Position numbers and translations under genes: made by a program. DNA of 64,000 nucleotides from the NCBI RefSeq assembly GCF_000753795.1, contig NZ_JPEO01000003.1:434001-498000 (forward strand). The letters are read 5' to 3'. The DNA is from Shewanella mangrovi (GTDB taxonomy: Bacteria > Pseudomonadota > Gammaproteobacteria > Enterobacterales > Shewanellaceae). The notes beneath the pieces are model-generated. The model was not told where the DNA came from, ran no database searches, and saw only the letters and a program-made list of their open reading frames with translations. Of this stretch, positions 31,334 through 42,122 are shown piece after piece; the first letter of the stretch is position 1; each line of letters begins with the position of its first letter.

Positions 31334-32422
31334 TCATTCTGTTTTATTATTTTTTTCAAAGCGTTGGGGGATAACATCAGCTAATTTTCGGGCACCACTA
31401 CGAAGCAAATCTTCAGTAGTTTCCCAATCAATACAAGCGTCCGTTACCGACACACCATAACGTAATCCGCTAACTGGCGCATTCACACTTTGATTACCTT
31501 CCAACAGATGACTTTCCAACATTATGCCAATTATTGAGGTATTCCCTAAAACAATCTGTTCGAACACATTATCGCAGACAATTGGTTGACGACGATGGTC
31601 CTTACTCGAGTTGCCATGACTGCAATCAATCACCAAGCGAGCAGTCAAACCCGCTTTGTGCAACTGCGCAGCACTTTGCGCCACACTGTCAGCATCGTAG
31701 TTAGGTTGGCTGCCGCCGCGAAGAATGACATGACCGTCTGGATTACCGCGGGTTTGCAACAACGCCACCTGTCCGGCTTGGTTAATTCCCATAAAACGAT
31801 GCTGGCTCGCAGCAGATTTAAGCGCATTAATGGCAACATCGATGCTGCCATCAGTACCATTTTTAAACCCCACCGGCATAGAGAGGCCAGAAGCCATTTC
31901 GCGATGGGTTTGTGATTCAGTGGTACGTGCGCCAATAGCCGACCAACTGATCAACTCAGCAATGTATTGCGGACTGATGGGATCTAAGGCTTCGGTTGCT
32001 ACAGGCAGCTCGATTTCCGCTAAGAACAACATCAGTTCACGCGCCATGCGCAAACCTTTTTCCAAATCGAACGACTCGTCCATATCGGGGTCATTGATCA
32101 GTCCTTTCCAACCAACCGTTGTGCGCGGTTTTTCAAAGTAGACCCGCATCACGATGTAGAACTGATCTTGCAATTCATCATGCAGCTTTTTCAGTTTGAG
32201 TGCGTATTCTTTGGCTGAGGCAATATCATGAATCGAACAAGGTCCGGCGATCACTAACAGCCGGTTATCACGCTTGTGCACAATATCGGAGATGGTATTA
32301 CGAGCATTGAGAATAAATTGATGACCGCGCTCAGACAGCGGCAGTTGCTGCTTAAGCTCATCAGGCGTGACCAATACTTTTTCTGCATGGATACGAATAT
32401 TCTCTAAATGACTTGTCTGCAT
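31334..32422 (-). CDS. aroF: 3-deoxy-7-phosphoheptulonate (DAHP) synthase, class I-alpha
   Basis: 362 aa from ATG 32422 ([15 protein letters not shown]); a TTG 24 bp upstream would add eight non-conserved residues. [10 protein letters not shown] (metal Cys), [36 protein letters not shown] and [11 protein letters not shown] are the class I-alpha active-site motifs, all intact. It catalyses the first shikimate step. Pairing with tyrA points to the tyrosine-sensitive isoenzyme, as in E. coli. Confidence 0.95.
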   Translation of the reverse strand: MQTSHLENIRIHAEKVLVTPDELKQQLPLSERGHQFILNARNTISDIVHKRDNRLLVIAGPCSIHDIASAKEYALKLKKLHDELQDQFYIVMRVYFEKPRTTVGWKGLINDPDMDESFDLEKGLRMARELMLFLAEIELPVATEALDPISPQYIAELISWSAIGARTTESQTHREMASGLSMPVGFKNGTDGSIDVAINALKSAASQHRFMGINQAGQVALLQTRGNPDGHVILRGGSQPNYDADSVAQSAAQLHKAGLTARLVIDCSHGNSSKDHRRQPIVCDNVFEQIVLGNTSIIGIMLESHLLEGNQSVNAPVSGLRYGVSVTDACIDWETTEDLLRSGARKLADVIPQRFEKNNKTE

Positions 32423-32472
32423 AGTAGGCCCACCGATTGCCAGCAATAATATGAATTGGAACTCTGTATTGT

Positions 32473-32492
32473 TGTAATGCTACACCATTACA
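32473..32492. promoter_or_regulatory. Inverted repeat upstream of aroF
   Basis: TGTAATG-N6-CATTACA, 51 bp ahead of aroF. It resembles a TyrR box (TGTAAA-N6-TTTACA) but with longer arms and a spacing of eight between the core halves, so assignment to TyrR is tentative. Confidence 0.45.
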
Positions 32493-32557
32493 TTGTCAGC
32501 AAGTTTGCACCTTGGCGGATTTAGGGTCAAGTAATAATTGACTGTTATTTAAAAAAC

Positions 32558-32584
32558 AAAAACCCGCCATAAAGGCGGGCTTTG
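32558..32584 (-). terminator. rpsP-rplS operon terminator
   Basis: On the transcribed strand AAGCCCGCCTTTATGGCGGGTTTTTG, about 30 bp after rplS. Confidence 0.92.
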
Positions 32585-32613
32585 TGCGAACACTGCGTCT
32601 AATGGATAGTGGC

Positions 32614-32967
32614 TTACTTAGCAGCCAGCTTTTCACGGATACGTGCAGATTTACCTGAACGTTCGCGCAGATAGTACAGCTTAGCGCGACGAACACGACC
32701 ACGACGTTTAACTTCGATGCTAGAAACCAGAGGACTATGAGTCTGGAATACACGCTCTACACCTTCGCCGTTAGAAATCTTACGAACGGTGAATGCAGAG
32801 TGCAGACCACGGTTACGTTTAGCGATAACTACGCCTTCGAAAGCCTGCAGACGTTCTTTTTCGCCTTCTTTAACACGTACTTGCACAACAACGGTGTCAC
32901 CAGCGCCGAATGCAGGTACATCTTGTTTCATTTGCTCGTCGTTGAGCATTTTAATGATGTTGTTCAT
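32614..32967 (-). CDS. rplS: 50S ribosomal protein L19
   Basis: 117 aa from ATG 32967 ([18 protein letters not shown]), preceded by [28 protein letters not shown] and [14 protein letters not shown] are highly conserved L19 sequences. It sits at the 30S-50S interface. Last gene of rpsP-rimM-trmD-rplS. Confidence 0.98.
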   Translation of the reverse strand: MNNIIKMLNDEQMKQDVPAFGAGDTVVVQVRVKEGEKERLQAFEGVVIAKRNRGLHSAFTVRKISNGEGVERVFQTHSPLVSSIEVKRRGRVRRAKLYYLRERSGKSARIREKLAAK

Positions 32968-32999
32968 GAATTTCTCCAACTAGAAATAACTGAGCTTGA

Positions 33000-33743
33000 C
33001 TACGCTTTGGTTTGTTTTGCAACAACCTGCGCTAATAACGTCTTTTGTTCGTCAGTCAGAGCTAGATTTTCAAATAATTCTGGTCGTCGCTGCAAAGTTC
33101 TCATCAAACTTTGTTGCATACGCCAGTGTTCAATGTCTTTGTGGTTGCCGCTTAGTAACACTGGTGGAACCGTTAATCCTTCAAGCGATTCAGGACGAGT
33201 ATAGTGTGGACAATCAAGTAAACCATCTGAGAAAGAGTCTTGCTCAGCTGAGGCCTGTTTTCCCAGTACGCCGGGAACCAGTCTTGATACCGCATCTATC
33301 AAAGTCATCGCTGGTAACTCACCGCCCGACAGGACGTAATCACCAATAGACCATTCTTCGTCAATCTCCTTTTGAATGATGCGTTCATCAATACCCTCGT
33401 ATCGACCACACACCATAATCAATTTGGAGTTTGTCGCCAGTTCAGTTACGCCTTGCTGTGTCAGCTTACGCCCCTGAGGTGACAAATAAATCACTTTTGC
33501 CCCTTCGCCTGCAGCAGCTTTCGCTGCATGAATCGCATCACAAAGTGGCTGAACCATCATCAACATACCAGGGCCACCACCGTAAGGTCGGTCATCCACT
33601 GTACTGTGTCGATCATGGGTGAAATCTCGAGGATTCCACGTATTCAGTTCCAACAGGCCATTTTTTACGGCCCGACCCGTTACCCCAAAGTCTGAAACTG
33701 CTCGAAACATCTCGGGAAACAGGGTAATTACCCCTAACCACAT
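33000..33743 (-). CDS. trmD: tRNA (guanine-37-N1)-methyltransferase
   Basis: 247 aa, standard length. SPOUT methyltransferase with the trefoil-knot SAM site: [29 protein letters not shown] and [18 protein letters not shown] and [10 protein letters not shown] are also conserved. It methylates G37 of tRNAs reading CNN and some UNN/GGN codons, preventing frameshifting. Confidence 0.98.
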   Translation of the reverse strand: MWLGVITLFPEMFRAVSDFGVTGRAVKNGLLELNTWNPRDFTHDRHSTVDDRPYGGGPGMLMMVQPLCDAIHAAKAAAGEGAKVIYLSPQGRKLTQQGVTELATNSKLIMVCGRYEGIDERIIQKEIDEEWSIGDYVLSGGELPAMTLIDAVSRLVPGVLGKQASAEQDSFSDGLLDCPHYTRPESLEGLTVPPVLLSGNHKDIEHWRMQQSLMRTLQRRPELFENLALTDEQKTLLAQVVAKQTKA

Positions 33744-33759
33744 AAGTTGTTTCCTCGAC

Positions 33760-34290
33760 TTAGAAGTCCGGATCCCAATCCACTAGGATCTGTTTTGCCG
33801 ATACATCCACCGATTTGATGAATTGCTCGGTGACAAAGGGAATTAAACGTTCCGCTTTGCCAAAGCTATCTCTGGCATTGGCTTTCACTTGCAGAACGTC
33901 GTTAGATCCGGTTTCAAGCACCTGATCAACCACGCCCATGTGATAGCCTTTCAAATTAGTCACTTCGCAGCCAATGAGATCACGCCAATAGAATTCATTC
34001 TCTGGCAAATCTTTCATTTGCTCAGGCGCAATACCAATCTCGCAATGCGTGAGTATTTGTGCCTGTTCGCGATTTTCAACGCCATCAAGTAATGCAACAA
34101 CTGCTTTACCGTGCCAGCGCCATTTAACTAACTTGATTTCTGCCCATTCTCCCTGACGGTTTAACAACCAAGGAGAATAATCAAAAATATCTTCAACAGA
34201 TTCGGTATAGGAGGTGATTTTCACCCAACCGTTGACACCATAAGGAGCGCCAATTTTACCCAGCACTACGGGTTCGGGGTTACTGCTCAT
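33760..34290 (-). CDS. rimM: 16S rRNA processing protein RimM
   Basis: 176 aa. It has an N-terminal beta-barrel ([23 protein letters not shown]) and a PRC-barrel domain ([34 protein letters not shown], ending LVDWDPDF). It helps mature the 30S head by binding S19. It is 16 bp from trmD and 19 bp after rpsP. Confidence 0.97.
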   Translation of the reverse strand: MSSNPEPVVLGKIGAPYGVNGWVKITSYTESVEDIFDYSPWLLNRQGEWAEIKLVKWRWHGKAVVALLDGVENREQAQILTHCEIGIAPEQMKDLPENEFYWRDLIGCEVTNLKGYHMGVVDQVLETGSNDVLQVKANARDSFGKAERLIPFVTEQFIKSVDVSAKQILVDWDPDF

Positions 34291-34309
34291 CGTCTATACC
34301 TATGACCAA

Positions 34310-34558
34310 TTAAGCAGCTTTATTAGCTTCTTTGATCAAAGACGCAACGCGGTCACTGGTAGAAGCGCCAGTAGCGATCCAGTGTTGTACACGTTCCAGA
34401 TCAACACGCAGTGTTTCTTCTTGACCACGAGCTTGTGGGTTGAAGAAACCTACACGTTCGATGAAACGACCGTTACGAGCGTTACGGCTGTCAGCAACAA
34501 CGATGTTGTAAAATGGGCGCTTTTTAGAGCCGCCACGAGATAAACGAATGGTAACCAT
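34310..34558 (-). CDS. rpsP: 30S ribosomal protein S16
   Basis: 82 aa from ATG 34558 ([41 protein letters not shown]), the conserved start of S16; the 12 extra residues upstream are not in the family. First gene of its operon, with the promoter in the 150 bp to the right. Confidence 0.98.
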   Translation of the reverse strand: MVTIRLSRGGSKKRPFYNIVVADSRNARNGRFIERVGFFNPQARGQEETLRVDLERVQHWIATGASTSDRVASLIKEANKAA

Positions 34559-34713
34559 GCGTTCTAGTTCCTCTATTGATTTGCTTACTAGCAAAATAAA
34601 AACTGGAACTCCGTGTTCGCAAAGAGTCCCAGATAGAAAGCCGGGGAATTTTACCTAAGTTTTAGCTGAATGCAACCCGGGAACCTAGGAAATTCAATGT
34701 ATTTTAAATAAGC

Positions 34714-34738
34714 AACAGCCCGCATCGCGGGCTGTTTT
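34714..34738 (-). terminator. ffh terminator
   Basis: AACAGCCCGC / GCGGGCTGTT hairpin just beyond the ffh stop, with a short A/T context on both sides. Confidence 0.88.
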
Positions 34739-34746
34739 AATTTAGC

Positions 34747-36120
34747 TTAGCGACCGGGGAATTTCATTCCTGGCGGCATCATACCGCCAAGGCCCCGCAT
34801 CATCTTGCTCATACCGCCTTTTGATGACATTTTTTTCATCATCTTTTGCATCTGCGTAAACTGCTTCAGCAAACGGTTAACATCTTGGATTTGTGTACCA
34901 GAACCTGCTGCAATACGGCGTTTGCGCGATCCCTTGATGATATCCGGATGGCGACGTTCGTTCGGGGTCATTGAGTTAATGATAGCCTCTAATTGGCCAG
35001 TCATCTTGCCACCTTGCAACTGCGCCATCGCATCTGGCGGCAATTTGCCAACACCGGGCATCTTCTCAATCATGCTCATCATGCCGCCCATGTTTTTCAT
35101 CTGCTGCAGCTGATCACGAAAATCTTCTAAATCGAAGCTGCCACCAGATTTCACTTTTGAGGCTAGTTTGAGCGCTTTCTCTTGGTCAACGCCACGCTCA
35201 ACTTGTTCAATCAGCGACAGCACATCACCCATGCCCAGAATACGCGATGCAATACGATCTGGATGGAAAGGCTCCAAGGCGTCAGTTTTCTCACCCACAC
35301 CTAAGAATTTAATTGGCTTACCGGTAATGTGACGAATGGACAACGCAGCACCACCGCGTGCATCACCATCAACTTTGGTCAGAATCACACCCGTCAGCGG
35401 CAACGCATCGTTAAACGCTTTAGCAGTGTTTGCAGCGTCTTGCCCGGTCATGGCATCTACCACGAACAGGGTTTCAATGGGTTTAACCGCCGCGTGCAAC
35501 GCTTTGATTTCGTCCATCATCGCTTCGTCGACATGCAAACGACCAGCGGTATCGACAATCACCACATCAATGAATTTGCGTTTGGCATGTGCAATAGCTG
35601 CATTGGCGATATCAACCGGCTTTTGGCTGACATCAGATGGGAAGAATTCGACTTCCACTTCCTCCGCCAATGTTTCCAACTGTTTGATGGCCGCTGGACG
35701 ATAGACGTCAGCACTGACAACCAATACCGATTTTTTCTCGCGAGTGCGCAAGAACTTGGAGAGTTTGGCAACACTGGTGGTTTTACCCGCCCCTTGCAAC
35801 CCCGCCATCATCAACACGGCAGGCGGCTGTGCAGCGAGATTCAAGCCTTCGTTGGCTTCACCCATCGCTTTTTCAAGTTCGCTTTGGACGATCTTGATAA
35901 AGACCTGACCTGGCGTCAGGCTCTTAGTCACTTCCTGACCGACCGCGCGCTCTTTGACACTATTAACAAACTCTCTCACCACAGGCAGAGCAACATCCGC
36001 TTCAAGCAGCGCCATGCGCACTTCCCGCAAGGTTTCTTTGACGTTGTCTTCGGTTAGACGGCCGCGACCACTGATATTTTTCAGTGTGCGCGATAAGCGG
36101 TCGGAGAGATTTTCAAACAT
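34747..36120 (-). CDS. ffh: Signal recognition particle protein Ffh
   Basis: 457 aa. N domain, then the GTPase domain with GLQGAGKTTSVAKLS (G1), DTAGRL (G3), TKVDGDARGG (G4) and GVGEKTDALEPF. The C-terminal methionine-rich M domain (about 330-457) binds 4.5S RNA and signal peptides. It targets inner-membrane proteins co-translationally. No 4.5S RNA gene is visible here. It is divergent from ypjD across 254 bp. Confidence 0.98.
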   Translation of the reverse strand: MFENLSDRLSRTLKNISGRGRLTEDNVKETLREVRMALLEADVALPVVREFVNSVKERAVGQEVTKSLTPGQVFIKIVQSELEKAMGEANEGLNLAAQPPAVLMMAGLQGAGKTTSVAKLSKFLRTREKKSVLVVSADVYRPAAIKQLETLAEEVEVEFFPSDVSQKPVDIANAAIAHAKRKFIDVVIVDTAGRLHVDEAMMDEIKALHAAVKPIETLFVVDAMTGQDAANTAKAFNDALPLTGVILTKVDGDARGGAALSIRHITGKPIKFLGVGEKTDALEPFHPDRIASRILGMGDVLSLIEQVERGVDQEKALKLASKVKSGGSFDLEDFRDQLQQMKNMGGMMSMIEKMPGVGKLPPDAMAQLQGGKMTGQLEAIINSMTPNERRHPDIIKGSRKRRIAAGSGTQIQDVNRLLKQFTQMQKMMKKMSSKGGMSKMMRGLGGMMPPGMKFPGR

Positions 36121-36374
36121 ACTGCGTTCTTCACATTGATTCAGAATTTGTTCTGGTCGCTATTATATAGAGGCGAGAGTAATATGCCACTGTCGCGGCC
36201 GTTCGATTGGTACCTGAGGAACTATTTAGTGCTTTTTACCACTAATTGAGCATGCGGCAGCCGAATTTGTTGCCTGTATCACTGCCCATATGCGGTAAGC
36301 TCATGTTATTCTAATTACTGCAACTTTTTATGCCCGCTACAGCTTTACTTACAATAAGGATAGGTTAACGTCTG

Positions 36375-37163
36375 ATGGTCATATTTTCCGCCGTTGCTAT
36401 GGTCTTCTACGGCATAGCGCTGATTTTGGTGACAAGCCGTCTATTTCACACCAATGGGCCCAATCGAAAAGCTGTGGCGATATTCGCTGCGGTGGGTGTG
36501 GTATTTCATGCGCTTGCGTTGTACAACGTCGTGTTTACTGGAAATGGACAAAACTTCAGTCTCACCAATGTCATTTCATTAGTGTGTTGGATTATCGCAC
36601 TTACCTTCACCATTGTGATGCAACAGGTAAAAGTCATTATTCTGGTGCCTGTGGTATTGGCGTGTTCCATTATCTCAGTCGCCATGTTGTGGTTGGTGCC
36701 ACCACAATATATTCGCCACTTTGAACATAACCCTGAAGTGCTGGTGCACGTGGTATTGGCATTAATGGCATACAGCACCCTAGTGATCGCCACTTTATAT
36801 GCAATTCAATTGTGGTTTATCCAAAACAGATTAAAGACCAAACAACTCAAGGTGTCACCGGTGTTGCCACCGCTGATGACAGTAGAACGTCAGCTATATC
36901 ACCTCGTGATTATCGGTATGATTTTATTGAGTTTGTCGTTGGCAACTGGCTTTATCTTTATGGACGGTTTATTTACCGGCCCGCAAGGACATAAAGCGGT
37001 ACTTTCAACAATGGCGTGGTTTGTTTACATCGCTATGTTGTGGCAACAATATACTAAAGGTGTGCGCATTAGAACGGCGGTTATCTATACCATCAGCGGC
37101 ACATTTTTACTGTCCCTCTCCTACTTCGGTGCGCGTATCGTTAAAGAATTGATTCTTAATTGA
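36375..37163 (+). CDS. ypjD: YpjD-type inner membrane protein (cytochrome c assembly-like)
   Basis: 262 aa with about eight predicted membrane helices. It belongs to the CcsA/CcmC-like family: LVHVVLALMAYSTLVIATLYAIQLWF and DGLFTGPQGHKAVLSTMAWFVY carry conserved histidines that in relatives bind heme. Its position beside ffh and the CorC-like gene is conserved in gammaproteobacteria. Heme handling is the family expectation, not proven for YpjD. Confidence 0.88.
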   Translation: MVIFSAVAMVFYGIALILVTSRLFHTNGPNRKAVAIFAAVGVVFHALALYNVVFTGNGQNFSLTNVISLVCWIIALTFTIVMQQVKVIILVPVVLACSIISVAMLWLVPPQYIRHFEHNPEVLVHVVLALMAYSTLVIATLYAIQLWFIQNRLKTKQLKVSPVLPPLMTVERQLYHLVIIGMILLSLSLATGFIFMDGLFTGPQGHKAVLSTMAWFVYIAMLWQQYTKGVRIRTAVIYTISGTFLLSLSYFGARIVKELILN

Positions 37164-37258
37164 TTGGCCACCTTCTGCAAGGCAGTCGCCCGGCTGCCTT
37201 GACAGAACTTCATAATCCCGGTAATTACTAAGCCTATTATTTTCTACGGAGCCCCTTT

Positions 37259-38533
37259 TTGGACGACATATCGACCAGCGCGCTATTTATTTTTTTGTTG
37301 CTGCTAATACTGCTATCAGCCTATTTTTCCGGTTCAGAAACCGCCATGATGACGCTGAATCGCTACCGTTTGCGCCATCTGGCGAGTAACGGTCACAAAG
37401 GGGCTGAGCGTGCACAGCAGTTACTTGAGCGCCCTGATAGACTGATTGGACTTATTCTGATCGGTAACAACTTGGTCAACATTCTGGCTTCTTCTATTGC
37501 TACCGTTATCGGCATGCGCTTGTTTGGTGATATAGGTATTGCTATCTCAACCGGCGTTCTGACTCTAGTGGTGCTGGTGTTTGCAGAAGTCACCCCAAAA
37601 ACGCTGGCGGCTTTACACCCTGAACCAATCGCCTTTCCTTCAAGCTTGCTTCTGAAGTGGCTACTTACGATTTTGCTGCCGTTGGTCAAAATCATGAACT
37701 GGATTACCTCCACCATGCTGCGCATTCTGGGGATCAAATCGGTAAAAAGCAGTGATGCCCTGAGCCAAGAAGAGCTGCGCACTGTGGTACATGAAGCCGG
37801 CGCACTAATTCCACGGCGTCACCAAGAGATGCTGCTGTCGATTTTGGACTTAGGCAATGTCGCCGTAGAAGACATTATGGTGCCGCGTAATGAGCTCTAT
37901 GCCATTAACATCAATGACGACTTCAAAAGCATCAACAAGCAGATCATCAATAGCCCTTACACGCGGGTTTTGCTTTATCGGGACACCGTTGATGATGCGG
38001 TGGGCTTCGTGCATATGCGCGATGCGTTGCGTTTGCAATCTAAAGAGCAATTCACTAAGTCATCACTGCTACGCGCGGTAAAAGAGCTGTACTTCATCCC
38101 GGAAGGTACACCGCTTAACGTCCAGCTCGCCAACTTCCAAAAGAATAAAGAACATCTTGGTTTGGTTGTTGACGAATACGGCGATATTCAAGGCTTGGTG
38201 ACACTGGAAGATATTCTGGAAGAGATCGTGGGTGATTTCACCACCACCATGATTGATGCACCGAGTGACGATATCACACCGCAAACTGATGGTACGTTAG
38301 TGATTGATGCCACCATCAACATTCGCGATCTCAACAAAGAAATGGGCTGGGATTTTCCGACCGACGGTCCTAAAACGCTAAATGGCTTAATCTTGGAGTA
38401 TTTAGAAGATATTCCATCGGCCAATACTTGCTTGCGGTTGGCGGGGTACCCAATCGAGATTATTGAAGTGTCTGACAACATGGTCAAAAACGTGCGGATA
38501 ATGCCCGAGTTTTACGACGCTAGCCAAAGTTAA
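37259..38533 (+). CDS. HlyC/CorC-family (CNNM-like) membrane protein, YfjD type
   Basis: 424 aa beginning at TTG 37259, supported by GGAG 10 bp upstream and alignment to E. coli YfjD. A DUF21 membrane domain comes first (SAYFSGSETAMMTLNRYRLRH, then LVFAEVTPKTLAALHPE). Two CBS domains (DIMVPRNELYAI, VVDEYGDIQGLVTLEDILEEIVGDF) and a C-terminal CorC_HlyC domain follow. Relatives are implicated in Mg2+/Co2+ efflux or membrane-stress tolerance. Confidence 0.9.
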   Translation: MDDISTSALFIFLLLLILLSAYFSGSETAMMTLNRYRLRHLASNGHKGAERAQQLLERPDRLIGLILIGNNLVNILASSIATVIGMRLFGDIGIAISTGVLTLVVLVFAEVTPKTLAALHPEPIAFPSSLLLKWLLTILLPLVKIMNWITSTMLRILGIKSVKSSDALSQEELRTVVHEAGALIPRRHQEMLLSILDLGNVAVEDIMVPRNELYAININDDFKSINKQIINSPYTRVLLYRDTVDDAVGFVHMRDALRLQSKEQFTKSSLLRAVKELYFIPEGTPLNVQLANFQKNKEHLGLVVDEYGDIQGLVTLEDILEEIVGDFTTTMIDAPSDDITPQTDGTLVIDATINIRDLNKEMGWDFPTDGPKTLNGLILEYLEDIPSANTCLRLAGYPIEIIEVSDNMVKNVRIMPEFYDASQS

Positions 38534-38557
38534 TTGGTTTTAATAAATAACGACATT

Positions 38558-38590
38558 AAAAAAGAGGCTTGCAGATGCAAGCCTCTTTTT
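38558..38590. terminator. Bidirectional terminator
   Basis: AAAAAGAGGCTTGC and GCAAGCCTCTTTTT around a short loop, between the convergent corC-like and acpS genes. Confidence 0.92.
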
Positions 38591-38600
38591 CTTTTGTCTA

Positions 38601-38975
38601 TCATGCATCAATAATAACGGTTGCCACCGCATAATGCTTTTCATCGCTTATCGACACCCACACTTTAGCATCTTGCGGCAATCGCTGCTTTGCCTCGGCA
38701 GAAAACTGCAATTGCGGCGCCCCTAAGGCATTATTGGTACACTCAAAATGTTGAAACGAGATGCCGTGCCCAATACCGGTGCCGAGCGCCTTTGAAGCCG
38801 CTTCCTTTACAGCAAAGCGTTTAGCCAGATAACGCGCCGGACGGCTATGCTGAGCGAAAATAACCAATTCATTAGGTGTCAGCACTCGTTTTGCCAATCG
38901 CTGCTGGGCGACCTCGCTCATAGCCTCAAACCGCGCTAGCTCAACAATATCAGTGCCCAGCCCTACAATTGCCAT
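38601..38975 (-). CDS. acpS: Holo-[acyl-carrier-protein] synthase
   Basis: 124 aa. Phosphopantetheinyl transferase that activates ACP with CoA. AIVGLGTDIVELARFE (metal Asp) and RYLAKRFAVKEAASKALGTGIG (catalytic Glu/Lys) are the AcpS signatures. It starts 2 bp after pdxJ, last of the lepA...acpS run. Confidence 0.97.
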   Translation of the reverse strand: MAIVGLGTDIVELARFEAMSEVAQQRLAKRVLTPNELVIFAQHSRPARYLAKRFAVKEAASKALGTGIGHGISFQHFECTNNALGAPQLQFSAEAKQRLPQDAKVWVSISDEKHYAVATVIIDA

Positions 38976-38977
38976 GA

Positions 38978-39715
38978 TTATTCGCCTCGACGCCCTTCCA
39001 GCATCAGTTGCTTCATGTCAGCAACGGCCTTAGCTAAACCATCGATCGCCGCGCGCGCAATAATGGCATGACCGATATTCAGTTCATGTAACTCAGGGAT
39101 AGCGGCAATTGGTTTAACGTTGTGATAGTGCAACCCGTGGCCAGCGTTAACCACCAAACCCTGCTGATGGGCGTAGGCTGCCATTTCAGTAATACGTGCT
39201 AATTCCGCTGCTGCCTCTGCATCAGTCGTCGCATCGGCATAATGGCCGGTATGGATTTCAATTACAGGTGCACCGACTTTTACTGCAGCATCAATTTGTG
39301 CTTTATCAGCATCGATAAACAATGACACTTTAATGCCTGCATCTGATAAACGCTTAACGGCATTCGTCATCTTATCGAGTTGTCCAGCGACATCTAAGCC
39401 ACCTTCAGTTGTGAGTTCTTCACGCTTTTCCGGCACTAAACAGCAGTAAACCGGCTTCACTTCACAGGCAATATTGAGCATCTCTTCGGTGACCGCCATT
39501 TCCAGATTCATGCGGCTTTTAATGGTTTTTGCCAATACGTAAACATCGCGATCGGTAATATGACGACGGTCTTCACGCAGATGCAGGGTAATCCCCTCGG
39601 CACCAGCATGTTCAGCCACCGCAGCAGCATGCACCGGATCTGGGTAGTTAGTGCCACGCGCTTGTCGCAGTGTCGCAATATGATCGATATTTACTCCAAG
39701 CAAAATCCTGCTCAT
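38978..39715 (-). CDS. pdxJ: Pyridoxine 5'-phosphate synthase
   Basis: 245-aa TIM barrel. [48 protein letters not shown] and [12 protein letters not shown] are the conserved active-site motifs. It condenses 1-deoxyxylulose 5-phosphate with 3-amino-1-hydroxyacetone phosphate in vitamin B6 synthesis. It sits between recO and acpS as in E. coli. Confidence 0.97.
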   Translation of the reverse strand: MSRILLGVNIDHIATLRQARGTNYPDPVHAAAVAEHAGAEGITLHLREDRRHITDRDVYVLAKTIKSRMNLEMAVTEEMLNIACEVKPVYCCLVPEKREELTTEGGLDVAGQLDKMTNAVKRLSDAGIKVSLFIDADKAQIDAAVKVGAPVIEIHTGHYADATTDAEAAAELARITEMAAYAHQQGLVVNAGHGLHYHNVKPIAAIPELHELNIGHAIIARAAIDGLAKAVADMKQLMLEGRRGE

Positions 39716-39783
39716 TTTGTTGTTATCCTCATCTTGTTATTCGTTCGACACGGCGCGACGCCATATCAACCTATTTTATTATT

Positions 39784-40449
39784 CTAACGCTTTCTGCCAG
39801 CAAAGAGTTGCCGACTAACTAATGGTTTATCACCAAGTAATGGTGCTAACAATGTGCGGGTGAGATGTTTAGCAACAGGCAAATCTTCAACGAGCAAGGA
39901 TTCATGTGCCAGACGTTGCAAGACGCTACCTGAGTAACGACCTTCGCCCACAATGAAGCCTTCTTCCGTTAAATAGCGGTAACTTAGCTCGGCTTCAATG
40001 GGCTGACCGTTAGCGTCATGGCTTAATGATGGCAAACATCCCAAGTCATGCATTAGCGTGACTTCAAAATAACGCAATGTATCTTCGGTAAAGCCGTGGG
40101 CTAATTGCAATAAGGTTCGATGATAGGGCAGAAATAAGCTTTCACCACTGTGATGTACGCTTAACGTACGCATCATCAGCTCATTAAGATACATGCCCGC
40201 ATACAAAGCGTCCCCGGACAGTGGCACTGCCGGGGACGCGCTTTCAACCTGTTGCATACTGCGTAAATCACTGCGGCCAGACAGCTCAAATAGCAACGGC
40301 TGAAATGGCTGTAACACGCTCTTTAGTGAGCGCTTACCAGAGCCAATCCTAACAACGGCATCAACTCTGCCAAGATTATCGACCAACAAGCGTACAATTT
40401 GGCTGTTTTCGCGATAAGCACTGGTGTGAAGCAGATAGCCGCGTTGCAT
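39784..40449 (-). CDS. recO: DNA repair protein RecO
   Basis: 221 aa. An N-terminal OB fold (RGYLLHTSAYRENSQIVRLLVDNLGRVDAVVRIG) is followed by a helical domain. It loads RecA on SSB-coated DNA with RecR. It is 6 bp after era, so probably coupled. It is slightly shorter than E. coli RecO (242 aa), but no domain seems missing. Confidence 0.93.
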   Translation of the reverse strand: MQRGYLLHTSAYRENSQIVRLLVDNLGRVDAVVRIGSGKRSLKSVLQPFQPLLFELSGRSDLRSMQQVESASPAVPLSGDALYAGMYLNELMMRTLSVHHSGESLFLPYHRTLLQLAHGFTEDTLRYFEVTLMHDLGCLPSLSHDANGQPIEAELSYRYLTEEGFIVGEGRYSGSVLQRLAHESLLVEDLPVAKHLTRTLLAPLLGDKPLVSRQLFAGRKR

Positions 40450-40455
40450 CAGAGT

Positions 40456-41445
40456 TTAGTCTTCACCATAACCTAGGCTGCGCAGTGCGCGTTCGTCGTC
40501 GGCCCAGCCCGATTTAACTTTGACCCAGACTTCCAAGAACACCTTGTTATCGAAAAGCTTTTCCATGTCCATACGTGCTTCAGTGGCGATGGTGCGAATA
40601 CGTTCGCCCTTCTTACCAATCACCATCCGCTTTTGGCCATCGCGCTCTACCAAAATCAAGGCGTTGATTTGATAAACACCGTTTTCCATCATTTTGAACT
40701 GTTCAATTTCGACGGTGGCATCATATGGCAATTCGTCCCCCAGAAAACGCATCAACTTTTCGCGCACAATTTCTGACGCCATAAAGCGCTGCGAACGATC
40801 GGTAATGTAATCCTCAGGGAAAAAGTGCACACTTTCAGGCAGACAGGCTTTCGCCATATCAAGCAAGCGATCAACATTAGTACCGTTTTTGGCAGAAATC
40901 GGCACAATGTCATCAAAGGCAAACTTCTGCTGCAGCGTTTCCAGATGTGGGAATAGCGCTTCTTTATCTTTAATAAAGTCGACTTTATTCACCGCCAGAA
41001 CAGTTTTACGTTCGCCAGCGCCACGACGTAACTTGTTCAGCACCATCTCGTCATCGGCAGTCCACGCCAAACCATCCACCACGAAAATCACCATACAGAC
41101 GTCGGCAATCGAACTGGCCGCGGCACGGTTCATCAGGCGGTTAATGGCCCGCTTTTCTTCCATGTGTAAGCCTGGAGTATCAATAAACACAATCTGTGAA
41201 TCACCCTCGGTATGGATCCCCATAATGCGGTGACGCGTAGTTTGCGGCTTACGTGAAGTGATGCTGACCTTTTGCCCTAACAGGCGATTCAACAAGGTGG
41301 ATTTGCCGACGTTTGGACGCCCCACAATCGCGACCATGCCACAGTAGGTGACATCGTATTGTGAGTTTTCGTCGTTCTGGTTCAGACTGGCCAGCAAATC
41401 ATCTAATGACGGTTCGTTTTCTGGCACTTCTGGGGTTTTGCTCAT
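40456..41445 (-). CDS. era: GTPase Era
   Basis: 329 aa. The first about 36 acidic residues are an extension beyond E. coli Era (301 aa). GTPase motifs are [25 protein letters not shown] and PISAKNGTN. The C-terminal KH domain with [17 protein letters not shown] binds the 3' end of 16S rRNA. Its ATG overlaps the rnc stop (ATGA). Confidence 0.97.
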   Translation of the reverse strand: MSKTPEVPENEPSLDDLLASLNQNDENSQYDVTYCGMVAIVGRPNVGKSTLLNRLLGQKVSITSRKPQTTRHRIMGIHTEGDSQIVFIDTPGLHMEEKRAINRLMNRAAASSIADVCMVIFVVDGLAWTADDEMVLNKLRRGAGERKTVLAVNKVDFIKDKEALFPHLETLQQKFAFDDIVPISAKNGTNVDRLLDMAKACLPESVHFFPEDYITDRSQRFMASEIVREKLMRFLGDELPYDATVEIEQFKMMENGVYQINALILVERDGQKRMVIGKKGERIRTIATEARMDMEKLFDNKVFLEVWVKVKSGWADDERALRSLGYGED

Positions 41446-42122
41446 TTTTTCAGTAACTCCAGCGCTTGCGCGGCGGCTTGTTGTTCAGCTTTACGGCGAG
41501 AACTGCCCTCGCCGATAACCGCTTCATCCAGGTCAAGTACACGGCACTCCACCTTAAAGCGTTGATTGTGGGCTTCCCCTTCCACTAACACCACTTCATA
41601 CTCTGGCAACGGCTTTTTATCGCCCTGCAAAAATTCCTGAAGTTGGGTTTTGGCGTCTTTTTGATTAACGCCCGGCTTAATCTCTTTCAGTCGCTGTTCG
41701 TACCACCCAAGCAATAGGCCGCGAACGTTCTCTAACTCACTATCAAGATAGATGGCACCAATAATCGCTTCCACCGCATCGGCTAAAATCGACTCTCGAC
41801 GAAAACCACCACTTTTGAGCTCACCAGGGCCAAGCGTTAGGTAATCACCTAACTTAAACTCTTTCGCTATCTTTGCCAGTGTATCACCACGGACAAGACT
41901 GGCGCGCATACGACTTAAATCACCTTCAGTTGCCTTGGGAAACTGATGGTAGAGCGCATCAGAGATGATGATTGACAGAATCGAATCACCAAGAAACTCC
42001 AAACGCTCATTATGGGTGTTTGCGGCGCTACGATGCGTCAGCGCCTGCAACAGCAATGATTCATCGTTAAAACTATAACCTAACGTACGGCACAAACGAC
42101 CGATGTTTTTAATCGGTTCCAT
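41442..42122 (-). CDS. rnc: Ribonuclease III
   Basis: 226 aa from ATG 42122 ([20 protein letters not shown]), which overlaps the lepB stop as TAATG; a longer frame would run 48 bp into lep[17 protein letters not shown] is the catalytic signature, [13 protein letters not shown] a second metal-ligand segment, and a C-terminal dsRNA-binding domain ends in [17 protein letters not shown]. It processes rRNA and mRNA double strands. Confidence 0.97.
   Translation of the reverse strand: MEPIKNIGRLCRTLGYSFNDESLLLQALTHRSAANTHNERLEFLGDSILSIIISDALYHQFPKATEGDLSRMRASLVRGDTLAKIAKEFKLGDYLTLGPGELKSGGFRRESILADAVEAIIGAIYLDSELENVRGLLLGWYEQRLKEIKPGVNQKDAKTQLQEFLQGDKKPLPEYEVVLVEGEAHNQRFKVECRVLDLDEAVIGEGSSRRKAEQQAAAQALELLKK

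Noticed and set aside
35329..36057. 242-codon open frame opposite ffh
   Set aside because: It is wholly antisense to ffh, has no family features, and its length follows from codon bias of the real gene.
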